The translations under genes and the position numbers were made by a program. From assembly GCA_028871455.1 (NCBI GenBank), contig JAGWNF010000003.1, positions 124,001 to 188,000 of the forward strand: a stretch of DNA of 64,000 bases, given 5' to 3'. Position 1 is the first letter of the stretch. Every line of letters starts with the position of its first letter. This stretch comes from Alphaproteobacteria bacterium. Its GTDB lineage: Bacteria; Pseudomonadota; Alphaproteobacteria; ATCC43930; CGMCC-115725. Positions 9,521 through 18,083 of the stretch are shown here, in pieces. The notes below the pieces were generated by a model. That model saw only the letters and a program-made list of their open reading frames with translations. It was not told the origin of the DNA and ran no database searches.

Positions 9521-11103
9521 GACGTCACCGTTTCGACGTAGCGAGGAAATACCCCGGCGGGCTTAGGCAACAGCGTGCCGGGCTTGAGCGGACGCGCCTC
9601 GAGCGCCCGGAAGTACCGATGTTCGACATCGTCGGGCACGGCAAGCTGATCGAGCAGCTTGGCCGACGCCTGCGGCACAAACGGCTGAGCCAGGATGGCG
9701 AGATGGCGGACGGTCTCGGCGAGAACGTAAAGCACCTGCCCCAGCCGCGCCGGATCGGTCTTTTTCAGCTTCCAGGGCGCCTGCTCGTCGACGTAGCGGT
9801 TCGCCAGCGCGACGACCGCCCAGAGCTTCTCGAGGGCGACATTGAGCGCCTGCTTGTCGATTTCGGCGGCGATTGCGCGATGCAAGCCGACGGCGTGGCC
9901 GATCAGCTCGCCGTCGCTCCGCCGCTGCTCCGCCGACGTCGCCTCCGCTCCCTCCGGCACCTTGCCGCCGCAATAGCTCTGGACCATCGACAGCACGCGC
10001 TGCGCCAGATTGCCGAAATCATTGGCGAGATCGCCGTTGATGCGGCCGATGACAGCGCGCCGCGAGAAATCGCCGTCCGCGCCGAAGGGTAGTTCGCGCA
10101 GCATGAAATAGCGCACCGCGTCGACGCCGTATTGCTCGACGAGCTGCTGCGGCGCGACGAAGTTGCCGAGCGATTTCGACATCTTCTGCCCCTCCACGGT
10201 CCACCAGCCGTGGGCGAAGACGCGTTTCGGCAGGTCGAGACCGGCCGCAGCCAAAAACGCCGGCCAATAGACGCAATGGAACCGCACGATGTCCTTGCCG
10301 ACGACGTGGATATCGGCCGGCCAGAAGGTCTTGAACTCGTTGCTAGCGGTATCCGGATAGCCGACGGCAGTCAGGTAATTGGTCAGCGCGTCGAGCCAGA
10401 CATACATCACGTGCTTCCCGTCGCCGGGCACCGGCACGCCCCAGGCGAAGCTGGTGCGCGATACTGAAAGATCGGTGAGCCCCCCTTTGACGAAACTCGT
10501 CACTTCGTTGCGGCGCGATGCCGGCCCGATGAAATCGGGATGGCGCGCATAATGATCGAGCAACCAGTCCTGCCAGTCGGACAGCCGGAAGAAATAGCTC
10601 GGCTCCTCGACCCACTCGATCTCGGCGCCCGATGGCGCGCGAAATTTCCCGTCGGGCCCCTTGATGAGCTCGTCCTCGCCATAGAACGCCTCGTCGCGCA
10701 CCGCGTACCAGCCGGCGTATTTGCCGAGATAGAGATTGTCGCGACCCTTCGGCGACTTGCTTTTGGCGATGGCCTGCCAAATCGCCTGGCTTGCCGCGAT
10801 GTGCCGCGGCTCGGTGGTGCGGATGAACTGGTCGCTGGAGATGTTCATCAGCTCGGTCATGGCGCGAAAATTCTGCGATACGCGATCGCAGAAGGCCTGC
10901 GCGTCGACGCCGGCGTCACGCGCCGACTTCGCGACTTTCTGGCCGTGCTCGTCGGTGCCGGTGAGGAACAGGACCCGATGACCGTCGAGGCGCTTGAAGC
11001 GCGCCAGCGCGTCGCAGGCAACCGACGTATAGGCGTGACCGACATGCGGCGAATCGTTGACGTAGTAGATCGGCGTCGTGATGTAGAACTTCGCGCCGCT
11101 CAT
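9517..11103 (-). CDS. metG: Methionyl-tRNA synthetase
   Basis: 528 residues from ATG 11103; a longer open frame upstream overlaps holB and is spurious. Class I signatures: HVGHAYT (HIGH-type) near residue 20 and KMSKS (KMSKSLGN). The length and the lack of a C-terminal tRNA-binding EMAP domain fit the short alphaproteobacterial form. It charges initiator and elongator tRNA-Met. It lies 22 bases after holB in the tmk-holB-metG-tatD cluster. Confidence 0.97.
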   Translation of the reverse strand: MSGAKFYITTPIYYVNDSPHVGHAYTSVACDALARFKRLDGHRVLFLTGTDEHGQKVAKSARDAGVDAQAFCDRVSQNFRAMTELMNISSDQFIRTTEPRHIAASQAIWQAIAKSKSPKGRDNLYLGKYAGWYAVRDEAFYGEDELIKGPDGKFRAPSGAEIEWVEEPSYFFRLSDWQDWLLDHYARHPDFIGPASRRNEVTSFVKGGLTDLSVSRTSFAWGVPVPGDGKHVMYVWLDALTNYLTAVGYPDTASNEFKTFWPADIHVVGKDIVRFHCVYWPAFLAAAGLDLPKRVFAHGWWTVEGQKMSKSLGNFVAPQQLVEQYGVDAVRYFMLRELPFGADGDFSRRAVIGRINGDLANDFGNLAQRVLSMVQSYCGGKVPEGAEATSAEQRRSDGELIGHAVGLHRAIAAEIDKQALNVALEKLWAVVALANRYVDEQAPWKLKKTDPARLGQVLYVLAETVRHLAILAQPFVPQASAKLLDQLAVPDDVEHRYFRALEARPLKPGTLLPKPAGVFPRYVETVTS

Positions 11104-11125
11104 GCGGACAATCCTCTGATGGGGC

Positions 11126-12244
11126 TCAGCGTGCCGCGTCTTCCAGTGCAAAGAAGGCATCAAGCACGACAGCCTTCTTGTCGAGTTCGATGCCATCGGC
11201 GGCGGCGAAAAGCTGGCCAAGGCGGCGCCAGAGCTCGGCCCAGTGCGCCGGACCGCGCCGCGCGGCCAAGCGTACGAGCGTGGCGCGTTCGGCGTCCGAG
11301 GCGACCGGCTCGCGGCCCAGTGCCAGCATCGCCGCTTCGGCCACCGCGCGCGGCAGTAGGTCGGCGAGCAGCCCGAAGCCGATGGCCTCGCCCCGCACCA
11401 GCTTGTCGGCGAAGGCGTGGAGCGATTCGGCTGAGAGCCGAGGCAGCCCATCCAGCAGTTTGAACAGGCCGCGCTGAACGGCGAGCCCGTCCTGGGCGGC
11501 AAGCGTGAGCGCCCGACCGATCGAGCCACCGGCCAATTGCGCCAGGCTTGTCGCCTCGCCCGGGTTCAGGTCAGGCATCGCGCGATGGATTGCTTCAAGA
11601 ACAATATCTTGTGGTAGCGGATTCATGTGAAGCATACGACAGCGCGAGCGGATGGTCGGTAAGAGTCGCCCCGGGCTTTCGCAAGTCAAGAGCAGCACCG
11701 CCCGCTTCGGCGGCTCTTCAAGAACCTTGAGCAACGCATTGGCCGCATTACGATTCATTTCGTCCACGCCGTCAACGATGACGATGCGCCAACTGCCCTG
11801 CGACGGGGTCAGATGGAGGAATCCGGCAATCGCCCGCGCGTCGTCGACGACAATCTCCCGGCGCAGCCGCTTGCGCTTCTCATCCCAGGCGCGCTCAACG
11901 ACGAGCAGGTCCGGATGGGCGCCAGCAGCCACCAGACGGAACACCGGATGGTCCGCCGGCATCGCGAGCGTCGCCGGCGGCGCGGCGTCACCGAACAGGC
12001 CGCCCGCCTCCGGTTGCGCCGCTAGCAGGAAGCGCGCTGCGCGATAGGCGAAGGTCGCCTTGCCGATGCCCACCGGACCGGCGAGCAACCAGGCATGTGG
12101 CAGGCGCTGCGTGTTATACGCGCCCAAGAAAGCGGTCTCGGCTGCTTCGTGACCGACCAGTTCAGGGGTCTCGCGCGGCAACGGCAGGACGGCGCCCTCG
12201 CCGGCCTCCTCGTCCTCGCGCATGTCGAGATCGTCGTCGCTCAT
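11126..12244 (-). CDS. holB: DNA polymerase III subunit delta prime
   Basis: 372 residues from ATG 12244, 7 bases after the tmk stop; an in-frame TTG at 12262 lies inside tmk and is less likely. AAA+ clamp-loader fold with a Walker A relic GPVGIGKATFA (about 55-65), a sensor region (VDGVDEMNRNAANALLKVLEEPP) and SRC at IRSRCRMLHM. Zinc-binding cysteines found in E. coli delta prime are missing, as in other alphaproteobacteria. It loads the beta clamp with tau/gamma and delta. Confidence 0.93.
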   Translation of the reverse strand: MSDDDLDMREDEEAGEGAVLPLPRETPELVGHEAAETAFLGAYNTQRLPHAWLLAGPVGIGKATFAYRAARFLLAAQPEAGGLFGDAAPPATLAMPADHPVFRLVAAGAHPDLLVVERAWDEKRKRLRREIVVDDARAIAGFLHLTPSQGSWRIVIVDGVDEMNRNAANALLKVLEEPPKRAVLLLTCESPGRLLPTIRSRCRMLHMNPLPQDIVLEAIHRAMPDLNPGEATSLAQLAGGSIGRALTLAAQDGLAVQRGLFKLLDGLPRLSAESLHAFADKLVRGEAIGFGLLADLLPRAVAEAAMLALGREPVASDAERATLVRLAARRGPAHWAELWRRLGQLFAAADGIELDKKAVVLDAFFALEDAAR

Positions 12245-12251
12245 GCTGCCA

Positions 12252-12893
12252 TCATAGCGCAACGCCCAGCCGTTCGCGCACCGCCGCCGCGACGGCGCGG
12301 CGCACCGACTCGACGGTACCGGTGGCGTCGATCACGACACAGCGTTCGGACGCCTGCCGGGCGATCGTTAGAAAGCCTTCACGCATGCGCTCATGGAAGT
12401 CCTTGACCATGTTCTCGAAGCGATTGCGGTCGCTGGCGCGGGCAAGACCGATCTCGACCGGCAGATCGAGGATCAACGTTAGATCCGGGTGTTGCACGCC
12501 GTCGCAGATGAACCGGTGCAACGCGCGCAGCGCCTCGAGCGGGAGGCCGCGGCCGTAACCCTGATAAGCTAGAGTCGAGTCCGCAAAGCGATCGCAGACC
12601 ACCCAACGTCTCGCGGTCAGCGCCGGCCGGATCGTATGCACCAGGTGGTCGCGGCGCGCGGCGACCATCAGCAGCGCCTCGGTCTCGCCGTCCCAAGCTT
12701 CGGGTCCGCCGCCGAGGAGCAACTTGCGGATCGCCTCGGCGCCGGGCGAGCCGCCGGGCTCGCGCGTCGCCAGCGCGTCGATGCCGGCATGCGTGAGCGC
12801 GTCGACCAGCAAGCGCGCCTGCGTCGATTTGCCGGCTCCCTCGCCGCCTTCGAGCGTGATGAAGCGCCCGCGTGTGGCCGCGTCCGTGGTCAG
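12252..12893 (-). CDS. tmk: Thymidylate kinase, probable CTG start
   Basis: The frame encodes dTMP kinase: P-loop GGEGAGKST, DR motif (VCDRFADSTLAYQG) and lid region. The P-loop lies upstream of the first ATG/GTG/TTG in frame (a TTG at 12812), so that start would delete the ATP site. Going further back, no standard start codon occurs near; the only sensible initiator is the CTG at 12893, whose last two bases plus the next A form the dac stop (CTGA overlap, analogous to ATGA). That gives 213 residues beginning TTDAATRGRFITLEGG after the initiator, the normal family length. It makes dTDP for DNA synthesis and is essential. A sequence error at the start is the alternative. Confidence 0.85.
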   Translation of the reverse strand: MTTDAATRGRFITLEGGEGAGKSTQARLLVDALTHAGIDALATREPGGSPGAEAIRKLLLGGGPEAWDGETEALLMVAARRDHLVHTIRPALTARRWVVCDRFADSTLAYQGYGRGLPLEALRALHRFICDGVQHPDLTLILDLPVEIGLARASDRNRFENMVKDFHERMREGFLTIARQASERCVVIDATGTVESVRRAVAAAVRERLGVAL

Positions 12894-14041
12894 TGGCGCC
12901 GTCCGAACAGCAGGTAGGCGGCGTTGAACGCCATACGGCCGAATGCGCTCAACGGTTGCACCGCCTGCGTCGTAATCAGCGGCGTGTCCGCCGGCTTCAT
13001 GTCGGGCGCCGTGATCTCGAGCCTACCGACGATCTGACCGGCGGCGACCGGTGTCGGCGTCGCGCCGTCATAAACCGCGGTCACCTTCAGGTCGGAGCGG
13101 TCGCCACGCGGCAGTGTGACGACGACGTCGCGCGCCGCACTCACCGGCACGGTCGCTTGCTGCCCCATCCAGACCGGTGCGCGATCGATCACCGTGCTCG
13201 CGGCGGCGACCTTGTAGTCGGCAAATTCACGGAACGCCCAGTCCAGCACCAGACGGCCCTGCGTCGCGCGTTCCTGCATCGAATTCATGCCGGCGAGCAC
13301 CCCGATGACGCGGCGGCCGTCGCGCAACGCCGAAGCGACCAGGCAATAGCCGGCTTCGTCGGTGTGGCCGGTCTTGAGGCCATCCACCGTCGGATCGGTG
13401 TAGAGCAGCGGATTGCGATTGCCCTGCTTGATGCCGCTGAAGGTGAAAGTCTTCTCGGCGTCGTAGTGGTAGTACTCGGGAAAGTCGGTGATCAGGTGAC
13501 GCGCGAGGATCGCGAGATCGCGCGCCGTCATGTATTCGTCGGGATCCGGCAAGCCATCAACATTGGCGAAGTGGCTGCCGGTCAGGCCCAGCTCCTTCGC
13601 CTTCTCGTTCATCAGCTTGACGAAGGCATCGGTGCTGCCGGCAAGACCCTCGGCCAGCACGATGCAGGCGTCGTTGCCCGATTGCACGATCATGCCTTGC
13701 AGCAGGTCGTCGATCGAAACCTTGCCGCCGAGCGGAACGAACATCTTCGAGCCTTGCGTGCGCCAGGCATTCTCGCTCACCGGCAGCATGTCCTTCAGCG
13801 TGGCTCGGCCCTGCTTGAGATAGGAGAAGACGATGTATTCGGTCATCATCTTGCTCATCGAGGCCGGCGGAATTCGGTCCTCGCCGTTCTTGTCGAGCAA
13901 GACGGCGCCGGTGTTGGCGTCGATCACATAGGCGTTCCGAGCGGTGGTGTCGACCGTGGGCATCGCCGCGCGCGCGGGCGGCAGCCACGACAAGAAGCAC
14001 AACACGGCGATCACGGCGGCGGATAAGCGGGCGGCAGTCAT
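12890..14041 (-). CDS. dac: D-alanyl-D-alanine carboxypeptidase (PBP5/6 type)
   Basis: 383 residues. A signal peptide (about 1-25) is followed by the serine-peptidase S11 domain with SMSK (SxxK nucleophile region), SGN triad and KTG (LKTGHTDEAG), then a PBP5-type C-terminal beta domain. A short hydrophobic tail (AYLLFGRR) may be the membrane anchor. It trims the terminal D-Ala of peptidoglycan pentapeptides in the periplasm. It lies between rlpA and tmk, as in many relatives. Confidence 0.94.
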   Translation of the reverse strand: MTAARLSAAVIAVLCFLSWLPPARAAMPTVDTTARNAYVIDANTGAVLLDKNGEDRIPPASMSKMMTEYIVFSYLKQGRATLKDMLPVSENAWRTQGSKMFVPLGGKVSIDDLLQGMIVQSGNDACIVLAEGLAGSTDAFVKLMNEKAKELGLTGSHFANVDGLPDPDEYMTARDLAILARHLITDFPEYYHYDAEKTFTFSGIKQGNRNPLLYTDPTVDGLKTGHTDEAGYCLVASALRDGRRVIGVLAGMNSMQERATQGRLVLDWAFREFADYKVAAASTVIDRAPVWMGQQATVPVSAARDVVVTLPRGDRSDLKVTAVYDGATPTPVAAGQIVGRLEITAPDMKPADTPLITTQAVQPLSAFGRMAFNAAYLLFGRRH

Positions 14042-14141
14042 CGGGAAGACTCACGCGGGTTGCAGGCTATCCAGCATAGCCGGAACCGCAGCGAAATCCA
14101 CGGCCGCCTGTTCCGGTCCGAGGTGGCCGGACGAACCCGCG

Positions 14142-15113
14142 CTACCAGTCGAAAGCCAGGCGAGCTTGTGGGACGCCGCTGTTGATGACGTCGCTCAGCG
14201 TGCGGTCGGCCTGCTGAGTGGTCGCGAGCGGCCCGATGCGCACGCGATAGACGCTGGCGCCGTTAACGCGCGCCGCGTCGATGTTGACCGCGCCGAAGCG
14301 CGTCAGCTTGGCCTTCAAGCGCTCGGCGTTCTCAAGCCGGCTGAAGGCGCCGGCCTGGATGTACATCTTGGAGCCCGTGGTGGCGGCTTCGGCCGGCGCG
14401 ATCAACGACAAACGCGCTGTCGGTCCCCGCGGCGTCACCGGAGGTGCGGCTTCGGCCGTCGTCGCTGTGGTCGGCGGCGGCGTCGCGGTGGCGGCCGCGG
14501 GCGACGTCAACGTCTGGGTGCTCACCGCCGCGACCGGCTCCGCTGCGGCGACCTGCGTTGGCGGCTCGACATCCGGTCCGCCGTTGCGCTGTGCCAGGAG
14601 TTCTGCCTGCAAGGTCTCCTGCCGCAACAGCCGCACGCGAACATGGGCGGTGCCGGCCGTCTCGAAGCCGAGCATCTGCGCCGCGCGCCGTGAGACGTCG
14701 AGAATCCGGTTGCGCGCGTAAGGCCCGCGGTCGTTGATGCGAAGCTGAATGCTGCGGCCGTTATCGAGATTGGTGACCTCGACGATGCTTGGCATCGGCA
14801 AGGTGGGGCTCGCCGCGGTGAGCGCGTTCATGTCGAACCGCTCGCCGTTCGCGGTGTACTTGCCGTCGAAATCAGGCCCGTACCACGACGCGATGCCGGT
14901 CTTGTCATAGCTCCAGTCGACCGACGGGTAATACCACATGCCCTCGATCTGGTAGGGATTGCCGATCTTGTAGAAGCCGTTGCCGTTCGGCGCGGCGACA
15001 GTTTGGCCGCCGCCGCTGCGGGTGCCGCATCCGGCGAGCGCGAGCGCAAGCGCGCCCAGAAGCAAACTTGTCCGGGAAATAGATTGTATTTTATTGATCC
15101 TCGACTTCCCCAC
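14142..15113 (-). CDS. rlpA: RlpA septal-ring lytic transglycosylase with SPOR domain
   Basis: 323 residues. Lipoprotein signal with lipobox LAGC (cysteine about residue 29), a double-psi beta-barrel (GIASWYGPDFDGKYTANGE to NDRGPYARNRILDVS), a Pro/Ala/Thr-rich linker (about 185-245), and a C-terminal SPOR domain (MYIQAGAFSRLENAERLKAKL) that binds denuded glycan at the septum. Expected to sit in the outer membrane and cleave naked glycan strands during division. It is 100 bases upstream of dac. Confidence 0.93.
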   Translation of the reverse strand: MGKSRINKIQSISRTSLLLGALALALAGCGTRSGGGQTVAAPNGNGFYKIGNPYQIEGMWYYPSVDWSYDKTGIASWYGPDFDGKYTANGERFDMNALTAASPTLPMPSIVEVTNLDNGRSIQLRINDRGPYARNRILDVSRRAAQMLGFETAGTAHVRVRLLRQETLQAELLAQRNGGPDVEPPTQVAAAEPVAAVSTQTLTSPAAATATPPPTTATTAEAAPPVTPRGPTARLSLIAPAEAATTGSKMYIQAGAFSRLENAERLKAKLTRFGAVNIDAARVNGASVYRVRIGPLATTQQADRTLSDVINSGVPQARLAFDW

Positions 15114-15131
15114 CGGCCGCGGAGGATATGG

Positions 15132-16136
15132 TCAATCGACCGCGTCCGCAAGATAGCTGACGGCCGTGGCGAAATAGGACGAGTTATTCCATCGAAGAAT
15201 CACGCGGAAATTATTGAATACCAGCAGGGCGGGACCGGATTCGCCGCCGGGTTCGATCAGCGACGCCGAAATCGGCGCATCCTGCAACGCGCCGCCGTTG
15301 GCCCGCACCAAGCCAAGGGCGGCCCAGGCGGCCAGCGGCTTGCGCTCGCCGAGTCCGACGAGCGTCGGATCGAGATCCGGCGGGGCGGTGACGGCAACCC
15401 CCCAGCCCTCGTCCCGTTGCCAACCGACATGCGCCAGGTAATTCGCGATCGAGGCGAAGACATCGGCCTTGTTGGTCCAGATGTCCGGCGGTCCATCGCC
15501 GTGCCAGCTCACCGCGTAATTGAGAAAGCTCGAGGGCATGAACTGGTTCTGTCCCATCGCGCCCGCCCACGAGCCGGTCATCTTCTGAGGGTCGACATGC
15601 ATCCGTTGTACGATGACCAAAGCATTGAGCAGCTCCTTGCGAAAGAAGGCACTGCGCCGGCCGTCATAGGCGAGCGTGGCGAGCGCATCGATCTCGGAAA
15701 AGCTCCCCATGCGCTCGCCGAAATTGCTTTCGATGCCCCAGAGCGCGATGATGAACCGCGGTGCGACACCGTACTTTCGCCCGATCGCGTCGAGCAGCGC
15801 ACGATTCTCGGCGAGCAGCTCGCGGCCCCGCGCGCGCCGCTCGGGCGTCACGACGAGGGCGATGTAATCCTGGAAGCTGAGGGTGGTCTCGGGTTGCCGG
15901 CGATCGAGCTCGATCACATGCGGCAGATATGCGACGTCGGCGAAGGCGCGATCGAGCGTTGTCGTGGAAATTCCCTCGTGCCGGGCGTCGCGACGCACGC
16001 CATCGATGAAGGCGTGGAATGCCGGCTGATTGACCGGGGGCACGATCGCCGCGGTCGGTTGGGCGCGCGCGGACACGCAAGCACTGACGAGCGCGACGAA
16101 TGCGATCACGGCAAGACGAATCACCATGGATCGCAT
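15132..16136 (-). CDS. Lytic murein transglycosylase, MltB family
   Basis: 334 residues from ATG 16136 (a second ATG, 9 bases in, is also possible). The signal sequence has a lipobox-like LVSAC. The SLT fold has catalytic Glu in WGIESNFGE and the MltB-type motif GSWAGAMGQNQFMPSSF. It cleaves the MurNAc-GlcNAc bond to give 1,6-anhydromuropeptides. It stands 18 bases upstream of rlpA, so two glycan-cleaving enzymes and the carboxypeptidase form one wall-remodelling unit. Confidence 0.9.
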   Translation of the reverse strand: MRSMVIRLAVIAFVALVSACVSARAQPTAAIVPPVNQPAFHAFIDGVRRDARHEGISTTTLDRAFADVAYLPHVIELDRRQPETTLSFQDYIALVVTPERRARGRELLAENRALLDAIGRKYGVAPRFIIALWGIESNFGERMGSFSEIDALATLAYDGRRSAFFRKELLNALVIVQRMHVDPQKMTGSWAGAMGQNQFMPSSFLNYAVSWHGDGPPDIWTNKADVFASIANYLAHVGWQRDEGWGVAVTAPPDLDPTLVGLGERKPLAAWAALGLVRANGGALQDAPISASLIEPGGESGPALLVFNNFRVILRWNNSSYFATAVSYLADAVD

Positions 16137-16180
16137 CAATACTGGAAGCCGCCGGCGAAAGGAAGACGGTGCGCGATGCT

Positions 16181-17053
16181 TTAGCTTTTGACGATCAAAG
16201 TCGCCGCCCGTTCGCGCATTGCATCCGGCATCGGCACGGCGTGGCGGCGATCGAGGTCGAAATGAACGCCCGCCAGGTAGAAACGCGCGATCCGCTCGCC
16301 GGTCTTCACCTCGACCAGATCGTGAATCGTCGTCACCGACGAGCGGCTGATCGCCAGGAAGCCGCTGGTCGCCGTGATTTCGGCGCCCGCCCCGGGCTGC
16401 CACGGTGTCAGTGCCAGCCGGGTTTCAACCGTCGCGAAGCCGCGGCGCGCGCGCGCGATGTAAGCGCCGGTCATGCCGACCGCGTTCATCAGATGCGAGG
16501 TCGCCGTGGACAGGCGCCGCACATGGCCGAGCAGCGACAATCGGCCGGTTTCGTCGAGTTCCCAACTCTTCACGCGATCACGCAGGCTCCGCAGGGTTCC
16601 CGCCGTCGCCGGCAGCTTCACCGGCGCGAAGGGTTCGGCATGCCAGGGACTGACCGCCGCCTCGAGCACTCGTCTCAGGCCGGTGCGCATCTTGGCGTCG
16701 CGCGGCGCCAGCAGGTGCTCGGCGGTCGACGCAACCGCGCCGTCGCCCATGGTCAACTCGTGGCCGATCCGGACTTGACGCTCGCGCTTGGCACCTTCGA
16801 CCGTGCCGAGCACGCCGCTGGCGATGGCGATCGCCTCGCCGGCGCGTAGTTCGCGCTGGTAGCGCACCAGCAGGCCGACGGTGCGAAACCGGCGATGGGG
16901 CGCCAGCCGCGCCAGCAGGCTTGCGGCGGCGTCGCCGAGGCGCTCGCCGTAGAACGCGACGTTCATGTGGCCGAAGGCGTCGCATTCCCACGCCTCGACG
17001 TCGCCGCGATAGGTCTCGGTGAAACTGGCGGCCGCTTTCGCCTCGTCGCGCAT
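16181..17053 (-). CDS. Double-hotdog acyl-CoA thioesterase family protein
   Basis: 290 residues from ATG 17053; start uncertain since no clear ribosome site is seen and the frame stays open upstream. The first hotdog (about 10-140) has the 4HBT-type WECDAFGHMNVAFYGER segment where the Asp and HMN are typical of tol-pal type thioesterases. The second half (about 155-285) repeats the fold with TATSHLMNAVGMTGAY. It probably hydrolyses acyl-CoA or is a dehydratase-like relative; substrate unknown. Confidence 0.72.
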   Translation of the reverse strand: MRDEAKAAASFTETYRGDVEAWECDAFGHMNVAFYGERLGDAAASLLARLAPHRRFRTVGLLVRYQRELRAGEAIAIASGVLGTVEGAKRERQVRIGHELTMGDGAVASTAEHLLAPRDAKMRTGLRRVLEAAVSPWHAEPFAPVKLPATAGTLRSLRDRVKSWELDETGRLSLLGHVRRLSTATSHLMNAVGMTGAYIARARRGFATVETRLALTPWQPGAGAEITATSGFLAISRSSVTTIHDLVEVKTGERIARFYLAGVHFDLDRRHAVPMPDAMRERAATLIVKS

Positions 17054-17157
17054 AACGGCGACTATGGCAGAGGCCGCACGGCCGGCGAAGTGCTCCCCCG
17101 CCGGCTGGCCGGGGGTTCCACGGCTCTCAAGAACGGTCGCCACATTCCCGACATAAA

Positions 17158-17200
17158 TGACTTTTTTGTCACGGGGATGGAAGAAGATAAGCACGCTTAT
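17158..17200. promoter_or_regulatory. Two inverted repeats in a divergent intergenic region
   Basis: Between the minus-strand thioesterase and the plus-strand small secreted protein, an AT-rich patch carries TGAC-N6-GTCA at 17158-17171 and ATAAGC-N2-GCTTAT at 17187-17200. The first also overlaps a possible -35 (TTGTCA). Such dyads in a divergent promoter region suggest operator sites, but no regulator is assigned. Confidence 0.35.
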
Positions 17201-17263
17201 TAATTGGCATGAAGGCCGCTCATTTCGGGTGGCCGCGGCTCGGAAGGAAACGGAGGAGCCACC

Positions 17264-17554
17264 ATGCGAACCACGAAACTCACCCGCCGCTTGCGTGCGC
17301 TGTTGATGGTCGGCGCGGTTGCCGCGGCGACCGCCGGTGCCGTCGCCACGCCGGCGCTGGCCGACGAGGATTGGCACGGTCACGACGGCTGGCGCGGCCA
17401 CGAATCGCACGAGCACGCTTGGCGTGATGACGACGATCGGGGCCAGCGGGCTTATTACAGCTACCGCTACTACAGCTATCCCTACGCCTACGTCGCTCCG
17501 GCCCCGGTCTATGCCGCGCCGCCCTCGGTCGGATTCTACTTCGGCATCCGCTGA
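17264..17554 (+). CDS. Small secreted His/Asp- and Tyr-rich protein, function unknown
   Basis: 96 residues with a strong GGAGGAG ribosome site. The signal peptide (about 1-33) ends at TPALA. The mature part has a His/Asp/Trp-rich block (WHGHDGWRGHESHEHAW then DDDD) followed by a Tyr-rich block (YYSYRYYSYPYAYV) and a Pro/Ala tail. The His/Asp cluster could bind metal; that is inference. It stands alone with a strong terminator just downstream, so it is a monocistronic secreted product. Confidence 0.75.
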   Translation: MRTTKLTRRLRALLMVGAVAAATAGAVATPALADEDWHGHDGWRGHESHEHAWRDDDDRGQRAYYSYRYYSYPYAYVAPAPVYAAPPSVGFYFGIR

Positions 17555-17573
17555 CCCAGCGCGCCGAAGCTCG

Positions 17574-17616
17574 GCCCCGCCCTCTCCACTCCCCCGGAGG
17601 GCGGGGCTTTTCTTTT
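17574..17616 (+). terminator. Rho-independent terminator
   Basis: Perfect 11-bp GC-rich stem (17574-17584 with 17597-17607), 12-base loop, then TTTTCTTTT. It ends transcription of the small secreted protein gene 20 bases upstream. Confidence 0.9.
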
Positions 17617-17664
17617 ACCGATGGGACGCCGCGTGCCGTGACCCCAAAAAATGACGCGAAGTCT

Positions 17665-17973
17665 CTAGGAGACGCGATAGGGCCGCGGCGCACCGGATGC
17701 CGGCTGGTTGGCCTGCGCCACGGCGGCATAGCGCTCCGCGGCGAATGGTGGCGCGACCAAGCTGCCATCGCGCCAGGCCTGGAGACTGACGACCGGTAAG
17801 CGGTTCTGCTTCCGGCGCGATTCGAGCAGATTCACGATCGAGCGCCGGCTCTGTTCGAGCACTTCGATCTCTTCACGCTCCTGGTCGTCGCGCGCGCCCA
17901 GGCTGCGCAAGGCCTGAAGCAGGTTGTTGATCTCGTTCAGGGACCGCCGCAATTCCTCGGATTTCGCGATCAT
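17665..17973 (-). CDS. Small hypothetical protein, coiled-coil-like
   Basis: 102 residues from ATG 17973, supported by a GGAGGG site 7 bases upstream; the open frame extends far upstream through the MFS gene but that is an artefact of GC bias. The N-terminal 65 residues are charged and helical (ELRRSLNEINNLLQALRSL, EREEIEVLEQSRRSIVNLL), likely a coiled coil; the tail is Ala/Pro-rich. No signal peptide. Family not recognised. Confidence 0.65.
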   Translation of the reverse strand: MIAKSEELRRSLNEINNLLQALRSLGARDDQEREEIEVLEQSRRSIVNLLESRRKQNRLPVVSLQAWRDGSLVAPPFAAERYAAVAQANQPASGAPRPYRVS

Positions 17974-18083
17974 CGAACACCCTCCAAGGCCACACAAAAA
18001 AACCGACTGACGGCGTCCGTTGTAAAAAAAGCCGACCGCGGCCGAAATTCGGATTTGTGCGTAGGGAAGTCTACGTACGCCGC

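Noticed and set aside
17054-17416. N-terminal extension of the thioesterase frame across the divergent gap
   Set aside because: It would overlap the opposite small secreted gene and the inverted repeats, and is not thioesterase-like.
18055-18083. CGTAG/CTACG hairpin after the MFS stop
   Set aside because: Only a 5-bp stem and no T-run follows on the relevant strand; too weak for a terminator.
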